From Sphaerisporangium dianthi (lineage in GTDB: Bacteria; Actinomycetota; Actinomycetes; Streptosporangiales; Streptosporangiaceae), in assembly GCF_042654065.1 (NCBI RefSeq), contig NZ_JBHSFP010000027.1:62001-126000 (forward strand): a DNA stretch of 64,000 nt, written 5' to 3'. Position numbers and translations under genes: made by a program. This document shows, one piece after another, positions 48,085-57,178 of the stretch. Numbering within the stretch: position 1 is the stretch's first letter; the number at the start of each line of letters is the position of its first letter. The notes below the pieces were generated by a model, which saw nothing but the letters and a program-made list of their open reading frames with translations, was not told the DNA's origin and made no database searches.

Positions 48085-51000
48085 CCGACCTCGATCCGGA
48101 TGGCCTCGGTGTAGTGCAGGCGGCCGGCGGAGGCGAGTTTGACGACGGCCCACCAGTGGCCTGGCCGGGCGCCGGCGGGGGCCTGGACGTCGAAGCGGAG
48201 CCGGGCCTCTCCCCGTGCGGGGACGTCCACGCCGGTGTTCCACCCGGGCACGAGCTCGAACGTGTGCCAGGGGCTGATGAGCTGGGCCTGGACGGACACC
48301 TCCGTGCGCGCCGGGGAGCGCAGGAGCACCTCGACCGTGCCGCGGGCGGCGGGACCGCCGGGGACGAGCCGGACGGCGGGGGTCTCGACCACCACCTCCA
48401 GGCCGGCGTCCTGGCCGTCGCCGACGCGCAGCCGGGTGACGTCCTCGTACTCCTGGCCGCCGTGGGCCAGGCGGGCGCGCAGCCAGTACTCGCCGGGTTC
48501 GGCGCCGCCCGGGGGCGTCACCGTGACCGGGAAGGCCGCGTGACCGCCGGGCGGCAGCGCGTACGGGCGGGCGGCCGGCTCGCAGGTCCAGCCGTCGGGG
48601 GCGATGAGCGTGACGACGCCGGTCGCCTCCCCCTCGGTCAGCCCGGAGGCGACCGACACCTCCAGCTCGACGGGCCCGGACACGGGCACGCCCGGCTGGG
48701 TGAGGTGGACGGCCACGGGCACGTTGCCGATCGGCGCCGGGCCGGTGTTGTTCAGCCAGTAGCGGGAGTAGACGGGCTGGTACGGCTCGCCCTCCGGCCC
48801 GAGCCCGGCCCCCGGGGCTTCGGCGGCGCCGTCGGCCGTGCCGTCGGCGGCGAGGGACGCGGTCAGGGTGGCGATCTCCATGGGGGTGAGGGGGAACGAG
48901 GCGGCGGACAGCGGGGTGAGCGGGCGTTCGAGGAGGTCGGCGCGGTGGACGCCGCCCAGGGGCACGGTGGTGTGGACGCCCGCGGTGACGTGCTCCCCCG
49001 CCGCCTCGTACAGCCGCAGGGTGACGCCCTCGATCTGCCCGCCGGCCGGGCGGCCGGAGGCGAGCGGGTTGCCGGCCGCCTTCAGCGCCGCGAGCACGAC
49101 CTTGCCCGCCGGCTCGACCGACAGCAGGGACGCCGCGGCGGGCAGTTCGCCGTCGTGCGCGGGCGCGAGCACGGCGGCGAGCGGGTGGTTGACGTCGTGG
49201 CCCTGGCACACCAGCCCGGCCTGACGCCAGTCCCCCGCGCCGGTGACCAGCGAGTACTCGAAGGAGTGCGTCCAGTGCTGCAGCTGGAAGCCCGACCCGT
49301 CGGGGGTCGTGCGGCGCGGCGGGTCGATCCACACGCCGGACGGCCAGCCGGTGCACGAGCGCAGCAGCGACAGGTGAAGGGCGCCGCTCGCGTCGACGGC
49401 GAAGCCGGGGATGCCGCGGTTGACCACGCCGATGGTGTAGTCGTCCAGCGCCGGCTCGGTGAGGGCGGCCAGCTCGGCGGGCTGGGCGACCTCGATGACC
49501 GCGTCGTCCAGGTCGGCGGCCAGCTCCTCGGCGGCGCCCTCGCCCGCGACGATGAGCACCGGGAGCGCGCGCGGGCCTGTGAGGTCGGCGCTCGGCACCC
49601 ACACCTTCTCCAGCGGCTCGGCCGCCGGGACCCACACGCGGGCCCGCCCGCTCGCGGCGAGGCGCTCGCGCAGCAGCTCGGCGTACGCCGGTCCGGCCGC
49701 CTCCAGCACCTGCGCGACGAACGGGTTCTCCTCGGGCGTGCCGATCGCGACCCGCACGTCGGGCAGGTTGGAGTCGACGGCGAGGTCGCCGTACCGGGGC
49801 CCGGAGGCGCTTGAGCAGGTGGCGGTGACGCCCTTGCGCACGAGCGCCACGGCCAGCTCGCGCGGCTCGCCTCCGATGATCTCGGCGATGCCGATCGCCC
49901 GCTCGCCGATCGGGGCGCCGTCCTCGGCGCGCAGCGCGACCCTGGCGGTGGAGGAGAGCGCGAACCACGCGCCGGCGGGGTTGTCGAGCGTCCACGGGTG
50001 CTCGCCGGAGTCGACGTCGATCAGGCCGAAGCCGCGGCCGACGACGGCGTCGCCGACCTCGCTGACGGGCAGCGCTCCGGGGACGCGGGCGGGCCAGCGC
50101 AGCCGGACGAGCTGGTCGGCGCCCTCCCACTCGTCGAGGTGGGTGACGCAGTCGACGCGGTCGAGGCCGTGCCAGAGCGTGATCACCTGGGTGTAGGCGG
50201 CGGGGCCGACCCGGCCGGTGACGGTGACGCGCTCGGCGAGGGCGCAGCTGTCGACGGTGACCGACGTCGCGGGACGCTCGGCCGAGCCGGTGGTGGTGCC
50301 CTTGGGCACCAGGTGCCAGGGGCCTTCGTGGAACTCCGGGTGCGCCGGGTACTCGTCGTGGACGACCAGCTCGTTGCCGACCCGGCCCGGCTGGAGCAGC
50401 TCGCGGTCGCGGGCGACGTCGTAGAACCGCGACACGCAGCCGCCGCGCGCCGGGTCCACCTCGACGAGGTGGGTGGCGGTGGAGATGACGTTGCCCTCTC
50501 GGACGGTCCAGCCGGTCGGCGCGGCCTCGGCGACCGGCTCGGCCCGCAGGGTGAGGCAGCCGATGGAGGGCACGTCGCGGGCGAGCACGACGACGTCCAC
50601 GGCCAGCAGGGTGCCGTCCTCGTGGTGTTCGGGGTTCTCGAGCAGCACGGGCAGCTCACCGGACCGCGGGTCGGTGACGCGCACGCCGAGCGCGCCGGGC
50701 GCGGGCAGCGCGAGCCGTACGCGGACCAGGTCGGTGCGCGCCCACGAGGAGGGGTTCCACACGACCACCGCGGTGCCGTCGCCGCGGGTGTCGACGCGGG
50801 CGGTGAGCTCGCCGAGCGAGGCGGCCAGCACGTCGCGGCCGAGGTCGTGGGCCTCGCGCCAGCCGGTGAGCAGGTCCAGGTACACCTGGTCGGACTCCGA
50901 GCCGGTGATCGCGTCGTGGTGGGCGCCGAAGACGAGCTGCCGCCACGCCTTGTCCAGGGCGGCGTGCGGGTAGCGGGCGCCGGTGGCCGCGGCGGCGAGG

Positions 51001-52361
51001 GTGGCGAACTTCTCGGCGTCGGAGACCAGCGACTCGGCGGACCGCTGCGCCTGCTTGGTGTCGATGAAGGAGACGTCCTTGCCGGTGTAGATCGGGTTCA
51101 TGTCCCGGGTCTGCGGCGAGGCCTCGGTGAGCGAGGAGCGCACCGCGGCGAAGAACTCCTTGGGCAGCCCGACGACGAATTTCGGCGAGATGTATCGGGC
51201 GTTCCAGTCGCGGTGGATCTCGGTGACCCACTTGTTCGGCGGGGTGTAGTCGCTGCCGATGGGCAGCAGCAGGTTGCGGGTGGCCGCGACCTTCTTCAGC
51301 CGGACGAACAGCTCGTAGACGGCCTCTTCCGCGGTGGCCAGGTCGGCGGAGGAGTCCATCCACCAGCCGGCGCTGTAGTGGGCGGGCATGTAGTGGGTGA
51401 GGACGCCCTTGCCCGACGGCGACAGCCACTCGAACTCGGCGGGGAACTGCATGGTGTCCGGGTCGCCCCAGCCGTCGGCCTCGCGGTCGCGGCCGGTGAG
51501 CATCGGCCCCCACTGGTGGTACGGGCCGCGGGCCCAGGAGCTGGAGGTGAGCCCCGCCTCGGCGATCAGCCCGGGGAACTGCGGGTCGTGGCCGAACACG
51601 TCGAGCTGCCAGGCGGTGGCCGGGTCGCCTCCCATGACGTCGCGCTGGAACCCGACTCCGTGGACGATGTTGCGGATGGTCGACTCGGCCGAGGTGAGGT
51701 TGGTGTTGGGCTCGTTGTAGGTGCCGCCCATCAGCTCGACGCGGCCCTCGGCGAGCAGCCGGCGCAGGTGGTCGCGGTCCTCGGGGTGGGCGTCCCAGTA
51801 GGGCTTGAGGTAGTCGACCTCGGCGAGCACGAACTTGTAGTCGGGGTCGCGGCGCGCGGTGTCCAGGTGCTCGCGCATCAGGTCGAACCCGGCCTTCTGC
51901 CCGTCCCACCGGAACTCCTGGGAGACCGGGCCCGCGTCGTCCCAGGTGGTGGTGTAGGCGGCCTGGGTGTTCCACCAGACGGGGTCGTAGTGGAAGTGCG
52001 GCACCATCCACACCGTCCAGCCCGGCTCGGCCACCACCAGCTCGCCGGCCGCGACGGCGTCCCCGCCCTGCCCGGCCGCCCCTGGCACGTCACGGGCCGG
52101 TTCGTCCACGCCAGGCGTGTCCACGCCAGGCACGTCGCCGGCCGGGCGGGAGACCGTCACCTCGATGGGGACGCGCGTGCCGGGCGCGTCGCCGGCGGAC
52201 ACCGCGACCTCGGCCGGACGGGCGGTCGTCCGGGCGGCGCCGGTCACGCCGGGGCCGGTGACGCGGACCTCGATCTCACCCGGCGGTCCGTCGACGTGGA
52301 CGCGGACGACCTGCCCCGCCTCGACGAAGAGCTCGGTGGATTCGACGCTGGTGATACGCAA
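48081..52361 (-). CDS. Alpha-mannosidase, glycoside hydrolase family 38
   Basis: Hydrolyses alpha-mannosidic bonds. At 1426 residues it is long for GH38. The catalytic domain starts near residue 115 with VPHFHYDPVWWNTQ (zinc His and Asp), and the nucleophile Asp is in AWQLDVFGHDPQFPG. Further marks are MGGTYNEPNTNL and FGAHHDAITGSESDQVY (zinc His). The C-terminal ~350 residues hold NPCBM/NEW2-like or beta-sandwich modules (VPVAVHLTQPGVPVSG; YALPPGGHAAFPVTVTPPGG). An N-terminal Gly/Asp/Pro-rich repeat (VPGVDTPGVDEPARDVPG) interrupts the first beta domain. There is no signal peptide, so imported mannosides are degraded inside the cell. TTG start, four bases after the permease stop. Confidence 0.95.
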   Translation of the reverse strand: MRITSVESTELFVEAGQVVRVHVDGPPGEIEVRVTGPGVTGAARTTARPAEVAVSAGDAPGTRVPIEVTVSRPAGDVPGVDTPGVDEPARDVPGAAGQGGDAVAAGELVVAEPGWTVWMVPHFHYDPVWWNTQAAYTTTWDDAGPVSQEFRWDGQKAGFDLMREHLDTARRDPDYKFVLAEVDYLKPYWDAHPEDRDHLRRLLAEGRVELMGGTYNEPNTNLTSAESTIRNIVHGVGFQRDVMGGDPATAWQLDVFGHDPQFPGLIAEAGLTSSSWARGPYHQWGPMLTGRDREADGWGDPDTMQFPAEFEWLSPSGKGVLTHYMPAHYSAGWWMDSSADLATAEEAVYELFVRLKKVAATRNLLLPIGSDYTPPNKWVTEIHRDWNARYISPKFVVGLPKEFFAAVRSSLTEASPQTRDMNPIYTGKDVSFIDTKQAQRSAESLVSDAEKFATLAAAATGARYPHAALDKAWRQLVFGAHHDAITGSESDQVYLDLLTGWREAHDLGRDVLAASLGELTARVDTRGDGTAVVVWNPSSWARTDLVRVRLALPAPGALGVRVTDPRSGELPVLLENPEHHEDGTLLAVDVVVLARDVPSIGCLTLRAEPVAEAAPTGWTVREGNVISTATHLVEVDPARGGCVSRFYDVARDRELLQPGRVGNELVVHDEYPAHPEFHEGPWHLVPKGTTTGSAERPATSVTVDSCALAERVTVTGRVGPAAYTQVITLWHGLDRVDCVTHLDEWEGADQLVRLRWPARVPGALPVSEVGDAVVGRGFGLIDVDSGEHPWTLDNPAGAWFALSSTARVALRAEDGAPIGERAIGIAEIIGGEPRELAVALVRKGVTATCSSASGPRYGDLAVDSNLPDVRVAIGTPEENPFVAQVLEAAGPAYAELLRERLAASGRARVWVPAAEPLEKVWVPSADLTGPRALPVLIVAGEGAAEELAADLDDAVIEVAQPAELAALTEPALDDYTIGVVNRGIPGFAVDASGALHLSLLRSCTGWPSGVWIDPPRRTTPDGSGFQLQHWTHSFEYSLVTGAGDWRQAGLVCQGHDVNHPLAAVLAPAHDGELPAAASLLSVEPAGKVVLAALKAAGNPLASGRPAGGQIEGVTLRLYEAAGEHVTAGVHTTVPLGGVHRADLLERPLTPLSAASFPLTPMEIATLTASLAADGTADGAAEAPGAGLGPEGEPYQPVYSRYWLNNTGPAPIGNVPVAVHLTQPGVPVSGPVELEVSVASGLTEGEATGVVTLIAPDGWTCEPAARPYALPPGGHAAFPVTVTPPGGAEPGEYWLRARLAHGGQEYEDVTRLRVGDGQDAGLEVVVETPAVRLVPGGPAARGTVEVLLRSPARTEVSVQAQLISPWHTFELVPGWNTGVDVPARGEARLRFDVQAPAGARPGHWWAVVKLASAGRLHYTEAIRIEVG

Positions 52362-52364
52362 GGG

Positions 52365-53186
52365 TCAACCCTTCACTGATCCGGCGAAGCTGAAGGAGCC
52401 GGCGAGATACTTGTTCACGGCGACGTACAGCACGACGGCCGGGGCGGTGTAGATGATCGAGAAGGCGGCCAGCTCCCCGTAGGCGACCTGGCCGTACTGC
52501 GAGAAGAAGGTGTAGATCGTGACGGCCGCCGGCTGCTTCTCCGGGGTGTCCAGCAGCACGAAGGGGACGAAGAAGTTCCCCCACTGGCCGACGAAGACGA
52601 AGATCGCCACAACGGCGACGCCGGGCGCCATGAGCGGCCCGACGACGCGGACCAGCGACTGCACCCAGCCGGCCCCGTCGACCCAGGCGGCCTCCTCCAG
52701 GCTGATCGGCACGCCGTCCATGAAGTTCTTCATCATCCAGATGGAGAACGGCAGCGAGCTCGCCGTCAGGAACAGCACCATAGCCGGGACCGACCCGTAC
52801 AGGTTGAACCGGAAGAACATGCTGTACACCGGGACCATGATCGCCGTCACCGGCAGGCCGGTCGTGAACAGCAGCGTCAGCATGAAGTGCCGCTTGAAGC
52901 GCAGCTTGTACCGGGACAGCGGATAGGCGGCCAGGCCGGAGACCACCACGGTGAGCAGCGCCGTGGCGCCGGAGATGACGATCGAGTTGAGGACCGGCCG
53001 GTAGACGGTCTCCCAGTTCAGCACGGCGCCGAAGTTGCGCAGCGAGAAGTCGAGACTCGGCTTGGCGGTGAGGTTCGCCTCCGGCTGGATCGAGGCGAGC
53101 ACCACCCACAGGAACGGGCCGACGAAGGCGAGGGTGATCACGGCGAGCGACACCAGCGCCGCCGTCCGGGCGGCGACGCGGGTCAT
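52365..53186 (-). CDS. Carbohydrate ABC transporter permease (MalG-like)
   Basis: A 273-residue inner-membrane permease with six TM helices. The EAA loop is EEAAWVDGAGWVQSLVRVVGPLMAPG (EAA---G pattern), and the N-terminal FVGPFLWVVLASIQ and C-terminal KYLAGSFSFAGSVKG ends are typical of MalG-type subunits. ATG 53186 is preceded by AGGAG. It is fourth-from-last in a five-gene minus-strand operon and should pair with the MalF-like permease and the lipoprotein. No ATPase is encoded here, so a shared MsiK-type ATPase is likely. Confidence 0.93.
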   Translation of the reverse strand: MTRVAARTAALVSLAVITLAFVGPFLWVVLASIQPEANLTAKPSLDFSLRNFGAVLNWETVYRPVLNSIVISGATALLTVVVSGLAAYPLSRYKLRFKRHFMLTLLFTTGLPVTAIMVPVYSMFFRFNLYGSVPAMVLFLTASSLPFSIWMMKNFMDGVPISLEEAAWVDGAGWVQSLVRVVGPLMAPGVAVVAIFVFVGQWGNFFVPFVLLDTPEKQPAAVTIYTFFSQYGQVAYGELAAFSIIYTAPAVVLYVAVNKYLAGSFSFAGSVKG

Positions 53187-53262
53187 GGGCGCTCCTGTCC
53201 GGCGGGCGGGCGTCCGCACGTGGGGCGATCGGCCGGGACGGCGCGCGCGGCGCGGGCGGCCA

Positions 53263-54192
53263 TCACGCGTCGGCCTTGATCATGCGCAGGTACACAAGGG
53301 AGAACACCGCGCCGACGAAGAGCATCACCAGGGCCATCGCACTGCCGTATCCGATCTCGAAGTAGCGGAAGGCCTGCTCGTACATGTACAGCGGCGTGGT
53401 CTGGCTGGCCGTGCCGGGACCGCCGCCGGTGAGCGCGTAGATCAGGCCGAAGCTCGCCAGGGTCTGGAGCGTGATGAGCATGAGGTTGGACATGATCGAG
53501 CGGCGGATCAGCGGGAGGGTGATGTGCACGAGCCTGCGCCAGTTGCTCGCCCCGTCCACCGCGGCGGCCTCCAGCAGGTCGCCGGGCACGTCCGACAGCG
53601 CCGCCGAGTAGACGAGCATCGAGAAGGCCGTGCCGCGCCAGACGTTCGCCAGGATGATGGCGATCATCGGAGCGGAGTACAGCCAGTCCTGCGAGAGCCC
53701 GAGCGCGCCGAGCACCTCGTTCAGCGTGCCCTCCTCGGACAGGAAGGAGAACCAGCACGCCGCCGCGACCACCTCGGGCACCACCCAGGCGGCGATCACC
53801 ACGCCGTTCACCACGCTCCGGACGGCCCGGCCGCGCCCCCGCTGGAGCAGCGCGATGATCAGGCCGAGGGTGTTCTGCCCGATGACGGCCGAGCCGATCA
53901 CGAACACGAACGTGAGCAGGAACGAGTTGCGGAAGTCCTCGTCGCCGAACATCTTGGCGAAGTTGGCGAAGCCGACGAACCGCGAGTTCACCGACGCGGC
54001 GCCGGTCAGCGTCTCGTTGGTGAAGGCGATGTAGACGCTCCACAGGATGGGCCCGGCCATGAAGACCACCAGCAGGACCAGCGCGGGCAGCAGAGGCAGC
54101 ATCCGGCGCAGGGTCCGGCCGGCCGGCCGGTCCGGCTCCCCCTTGCCGAGGGAGCCGGCCGGCCGTGGCGAGGTCACGGTGGCGGTGGTCAT
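53263..54192 (-). CDS. Carbohydrate ABC transporter permease (MalF-like)
   Basis: A 309-residue permease with six TM helices. The first is LLPALVLLVVFMAGPILWSVYIAF, and the EAA loop reads LLEAAAVDGASNWRRLVHITLPLI. It ends in LRMIKADA. ATG 54192 overlaps the binding-protein stop (ATGA), so the two are translationally coupled. It forms the channel with the MalG-like subunit. Confidence 0.93.
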   Translation of the reverse strand: MTTATVTSPRPAGSLGKGEPDRPAGRTLRRMLPLLPALVLLVVFMAGPILWSVYIAFTNETLTGAASVNSRFVGFANFAKMFGDEDFRNSFLLTFVFVIGSAVIGQNTLGLIIALLQRGRGRAVRSVVNGVVIAAWVVPEVVAAACWFSFLSEEGTLNEVLGALGLSQDWLYSAPMIAIILANVWRGTAFSMLVYSAALSDVPGDLLEAAAVDGASNWRRLVHITLPLIRRSIMSNLMLITLQTLASFGLIYALTGGGPGTASQTTPLYMYEQAFRYFEIGYGSAMALVMLFVGAVFSLVYLRMIKADA

Positions 54193-55559
54193 GAGCCGGA
54201 GAGCACCTTGTCCGGCCCGCCGACGACGCCGGGCAGCGCGTCGGCGTACTCCTTGGCCGCGGCCTCGGGGGTCTTGGAGCCGGTGGTCATGGCCTCCATC
54301 GCCTTCTGCACCTCGGCCGACACCTTCGGGTACACCTCGTAGGCGGGCCGGTAGTGGGTGACCGAGGCCAGGTCGGTCCAGAACTTCACCGAAGGGTTGT
54401 CCGCGGTGTAGGCCGGGTCGGCGGCGACGTCCTTGCGGGGAGTGAGGTCGCCGGTGCCGACCGAGTAGGTGAGCGTGTTCTCCTTGTTGGTGGCCGTGGC
54501 GATGAAGTCGAACGCCTCCTTCTTGTTCTTGGCGTACGAGCTCATGGCCATCACCCAGCCGCCGGACATGCTGACCGCGCCGGGGTCCTCCCCGTTCTGG
54601 GTCGGCATCTTCGTCCAGCCCATCTTCTCGGTCCACTGCGGCCACGGCTTGGTGCTGGTGGGCTTCCACGAGGCGGCCACCCACGCGCCGTCGAGGCCGA
54701 TGCCGAGCTTCCCGGACGGGAACCAGTCGAGCCCGACCTTCTCCCCCAGCTTGGGGTTGAAGGCGTCGGCCGCCTTGGGCCCGAGTCCCTCCCGGTAGAT
54801 GGTGTTGATGAAGCCGAGCGAGTCGGTGATGCCCTTGCCGGTGGCGACCCACTTCTTCTGCGTGTCGTCGTACAGGGTGCCGCCGGGGGTGCCGTACAGG
54901 AGCATCTCGAAGCCCTGCATGGTGGCGGCCTCGCCGAGGGGCTTGGTCGAGTACATGTTGAAGGGGATGACGCCGGGGGCCTTCTGCTTGATGGCGCGGG
55001 CGGCGGCCAGCACGTCGGCCCAGGTCTTCGGCTCCCAGGGCACGGTGACGCCCGCCTTGGCGAAGACGTCCTTGTTGTACCAGAGACCTCGGGTGTCGGT
55101 GCTGATCGGAACGCCGTAGATCTTGCCGTCGGGGCCCTTGGCGGCCTGCTGGACCGCCTCGGAGTACTGCGCGCTCCAGTCGGGCCACGCCTTCAGGTGG
55201 TCGTCGAGGGGGGCGAGCTTGCCGGCGGCGACGTCGGCGTTCACCTGGAAGGTGTCGTGGAGGTACACGTCGGGCGCCGAGTCGGCCGAGCGGTTGAGTA
55301 GCGCGAGCTTGGTGTAGTAGACCTCGTTGCCGCCCTGCACCGCGGTCAGCTTGATGGTCACGCCCTTGTGCGCGGCCTCGTACTGCGTCTTGGCCTGCTT
55401 GAGCATCTTCTCCAGGTGGGGCCAGCTCGGCTCCACCTTGTACAGGACCTCGATCTCCTTGGCCCCGTTGGCGCCCTGTTCAGGACTTTCTCCACCACAT
55501 GCGCCGACGGTGGCGGCAACCGCGACCGCCAGCACCGAGGCAACCATCGCTCGTCTCAT
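54189..55559 (-). CDS. Sugar ABC transporter substrate-binding lipoprotein
   Basis: A 456-residue extracytoplasmic binding protein (SBP_bac_1 family). The lipoprotein signal is MRRAMVASVLAVAVAATVGAC, with lipobox V-G-A-C. The mature part has YEAAHKGVTIKLTAV, YGVPISTDTRGLWYNKDVFAKAG and the sugar-binding GLDGAWVAASWKP region. ATG 55559 follows GGAGAAGGAG. Further upstream in-frame starts add a basic stretch without a ribosome site. The adjacent GH38 gene suggests alpha-mannosides or mannose-containing oligosaccharides as ligands (inference). Confidence 0.93.
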   Translation of the reverse strand: MRRAMVASVLAVAVAATVGACGGESPEQGANGAKEIEVLYKVEPSWPHLEKMLKQAKTQYEAAHKGVTIKLTAVQGGNEVYYTKLALLNRSADSAPDVYLHDTFQVNADVAAGKLAPLDDHLKAWPDWSAQYSEAVQQAAKGPDGKIYGVPISTDTRGLWYNKDVFAKAGVTVPWEPKTWADVLAAARAIKQKAPGVIPFNMYSTKPLGEAATMQGFEMLLYGTPGGTLYDDTQKKWVATGKGITDSLGFINTIYREGLGPKAADAFNPKLGEKVGLDWFPSGKLGIGLDGAWVAASWKPTSTKPWPQWTEKMGWTKMPTQNGEDPGAVSMSGGWVMAMSSYAKNKKEAFDFIATATNKENTLTYSVGTGDLTPRKDVAADPAYTADNPSVKFWTDLASVTHYRPAYEVYPKVSAEVQKAMEAMTTGSKTPEAAAKEYADALPGVVGGPDKVLSGS

Positions 55560-55672
55560 CGGACTCCTTCTCCGGCCTGCGGCCGCCATGAGGGCACGAC
55601 GCGGGGCCCCGATCCCGCGCCAGGAGCGGCCGGCCGACAAGTCGTTTCGGCCGTGTTTCCTTGGGTGACGAG

Positions 55673-55696
55673 TAGTTAAATCTTTTTGATTTACTA
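55673..55696. promoter_or_regulatory. ROK-regulator operator candidate
   Basis: TAGTTAAATC-TTTTT-GATTTACTA is an AT-rich imperfect inverted repeat (one base missing in the right arm). It lies in the divergent gap between the binding-protein gene and the ROK regulator. NagC/XylR-type ROK repressors favour such AT-rich dyads, so it is the probable binding site of the adjacent regulator. Confidence 0.6.
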
Positions 55697-55751
55697 AGTC
55701 AACGGTCTGTGCGATATTGCCCGAAGAGATCCAGGACGCCGGGAGCCGCGC

Positions 55752-57062
55752 ATGCAGATGGGCACCAACCTGCCGAAGGTAGGCAGCTACAACCGCGCCG
55801 TCGTCCTGGAGGCGATCCAGGTCTCCGACGGCATCAGCCGCGTCCAGATCGCCGAGCGCAGCGGCCTCACCCCGCAGACCGTCTCCGTCATCGTCCGCAG
55901 GCTGCTGGAGGACGGGCTGGTCGTCGAGGACGGCTCGTTACCCTCCAGCGGCGGAAAGCCGCGCACCATCCTGCGCGTCGACCCCGCCGCCGGGTACGCC
56001 GTCGGCATCCACTTCGACCCCGGCGAGCTCTCCTACGTCCTGGCCGACCTCGCGGGGCAGCCGGTGACCATGCTGCGCGACGCCGTGCGTCCCGGCCTGG
56101 CGCCCGACACCGTCATCCGCCAGATGGCCCGCACGGCCCGCCACATGCTGAGCCGCGCGGGCGTGCCCGACGACAAGGTCCTCGGCATCGGCCTCGCGTG
56201 CCCCGGCCCGCTGGACGCCGACGGCGTGATGAACTTCCCGCCCCGCCTGGCCGGGTGGGACCACGTGCCGATCAAGCGGCTGCTGGAGGAGCACACCGGC
56301 TTCCCGGTGACCTTCGACAACGACGCCGCCGCCGCGGCCATCGGCGAGCGCTGGGCCGGCTCGGCCCGTTCGACGGCCAGCTTCGCCTACCTGTACCTGG
56401 GCACCGGCATCGGCGGCGGCCTGTTTTTGGACAACCAGATCTACCGCGGCCGCTCGCTCAACGCCGCCGAGTTCGGCCACATCACCGTGATGCCCGACGG
56501 GCCCGACTGCTACTGCGGCAACCGCGGCTGCATCGAGGCGCTGTGCTGCCCGAGCGCCATCGAGGCGACCGTGCGCGACCGTCTCGCCCGCGGCGAGAAA
56601 AGCACTCTCACCCCCCCGCCCCCCACCACCCCACGCTCAGCCGCTCCGGGCTCGGGCGCCCCGGGTTCGGGCGCCCCACGCTCAGCCGCTCCGGGCTCAG
56701 TCGCTCCGGGCTCGGGCTCGCCAGATCACGCCGCCATCTGCGCGGCCGCGGCGGATGGCGACCCGCTCGCCCTGTCCGTCATCCGCGAGGTCGCCGACCG
56801 GCTCGCCGCCGCCGCCGTGAGCATCGTCAACGTCCTGGACATCGACCTGCTCGTGCTGGGCGGGCCCGCCATGCACGACGTCGGGCACATCTACCACGAG
56901 GTCATCGCGGAGGCCGTGGCCACCCGCCCGCTGGCCCGCCGCCTCCACCAGGTGGAGGTGGTCACCTCCCCCATCGCCGCCGACGCCGCGGCGATCGGCG
57001 CCGCCTCGCTGGTCTTCCACGCCACCTACGCCCCTCGACTCGGCGCGCTGCTCACCTCGTGA
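55752..57062 (+). CDS. ROK-family transcriptional repressor
   Basis: A 436-residue regulator. The N-terminal winged HTH (VSDGISRVQIAERSGLTPQTVSVIVRRLLEDGLV) is followed by a ROK sugar-binding domain with YLYLGTGIGGGLFLDNQ, EFGHITV and the zinc motif CYCGNRGC. A Pro/Ser/Gly-rich segment of about 40 residues (APGSGAPGSGAPRSAAPGS) encoded by tandem repeats splits the ROK domain after the zinc motif. It most likely represses the mannoside operon and is released by a mannose-type sugar. Confidence 0.92.
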   Translation: MQMGTNLPKVGSYNRAVVLEAIQVSDGISRVQIAERSGLTPQTVSVIVRRLLEDGLVVEDGSLPSSGGKPRTILRVDPAAGYAVGIHFDPGELSYVLADLAGQPVTMLRDAVRPGLAPDTVIRQMARTARHMLSRAGVPDDKVLGIGLACPGPLDADGVMNFPPRLAGWDHVPIKRLLEEHTGFPVTFDNDAAAAAIGERWAGSARSTASFAYLYLGTGIGGGLFLDNQIYRGRSLNAAEFGHITVMPDGPDCYCGNRGCIEALCCPSAIEATVRDRLARGEKSTLTPPPPTTPRSAAPGSGAPGSGAPRSAAPGSVAPGSGSPDHAAICAAAADGDPLALSVIREVADRLAAAAVSIVNVLDIDLLVLGGPAMHDVGHIYHEVIAEAVATRPLARRLHQVEVVTSPIAADAAAIGAASLVFHATYAPRLGALLTS

Positions 57063-57178
57063 CAAACTCATCACCTGACGCCACCGCGCGGGCCGCTCAC
57101 CCCACCGGCGCCGGCCTCCCGCGTACCGCGCCCGCACCAGGGCGCCGATCCCCGAAACTCCCGAGCGACGAGGAGCCC

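Noticed and set aside
48085..50130. Upstream extension of the PpiC-like gene frame by ~680 codons
   Set aside because: It runs antisense-in-register through the GH38 mannosidase gene in a different frame, with shadow composition. The GTG overlapping the mannosidase stop is the credible start.
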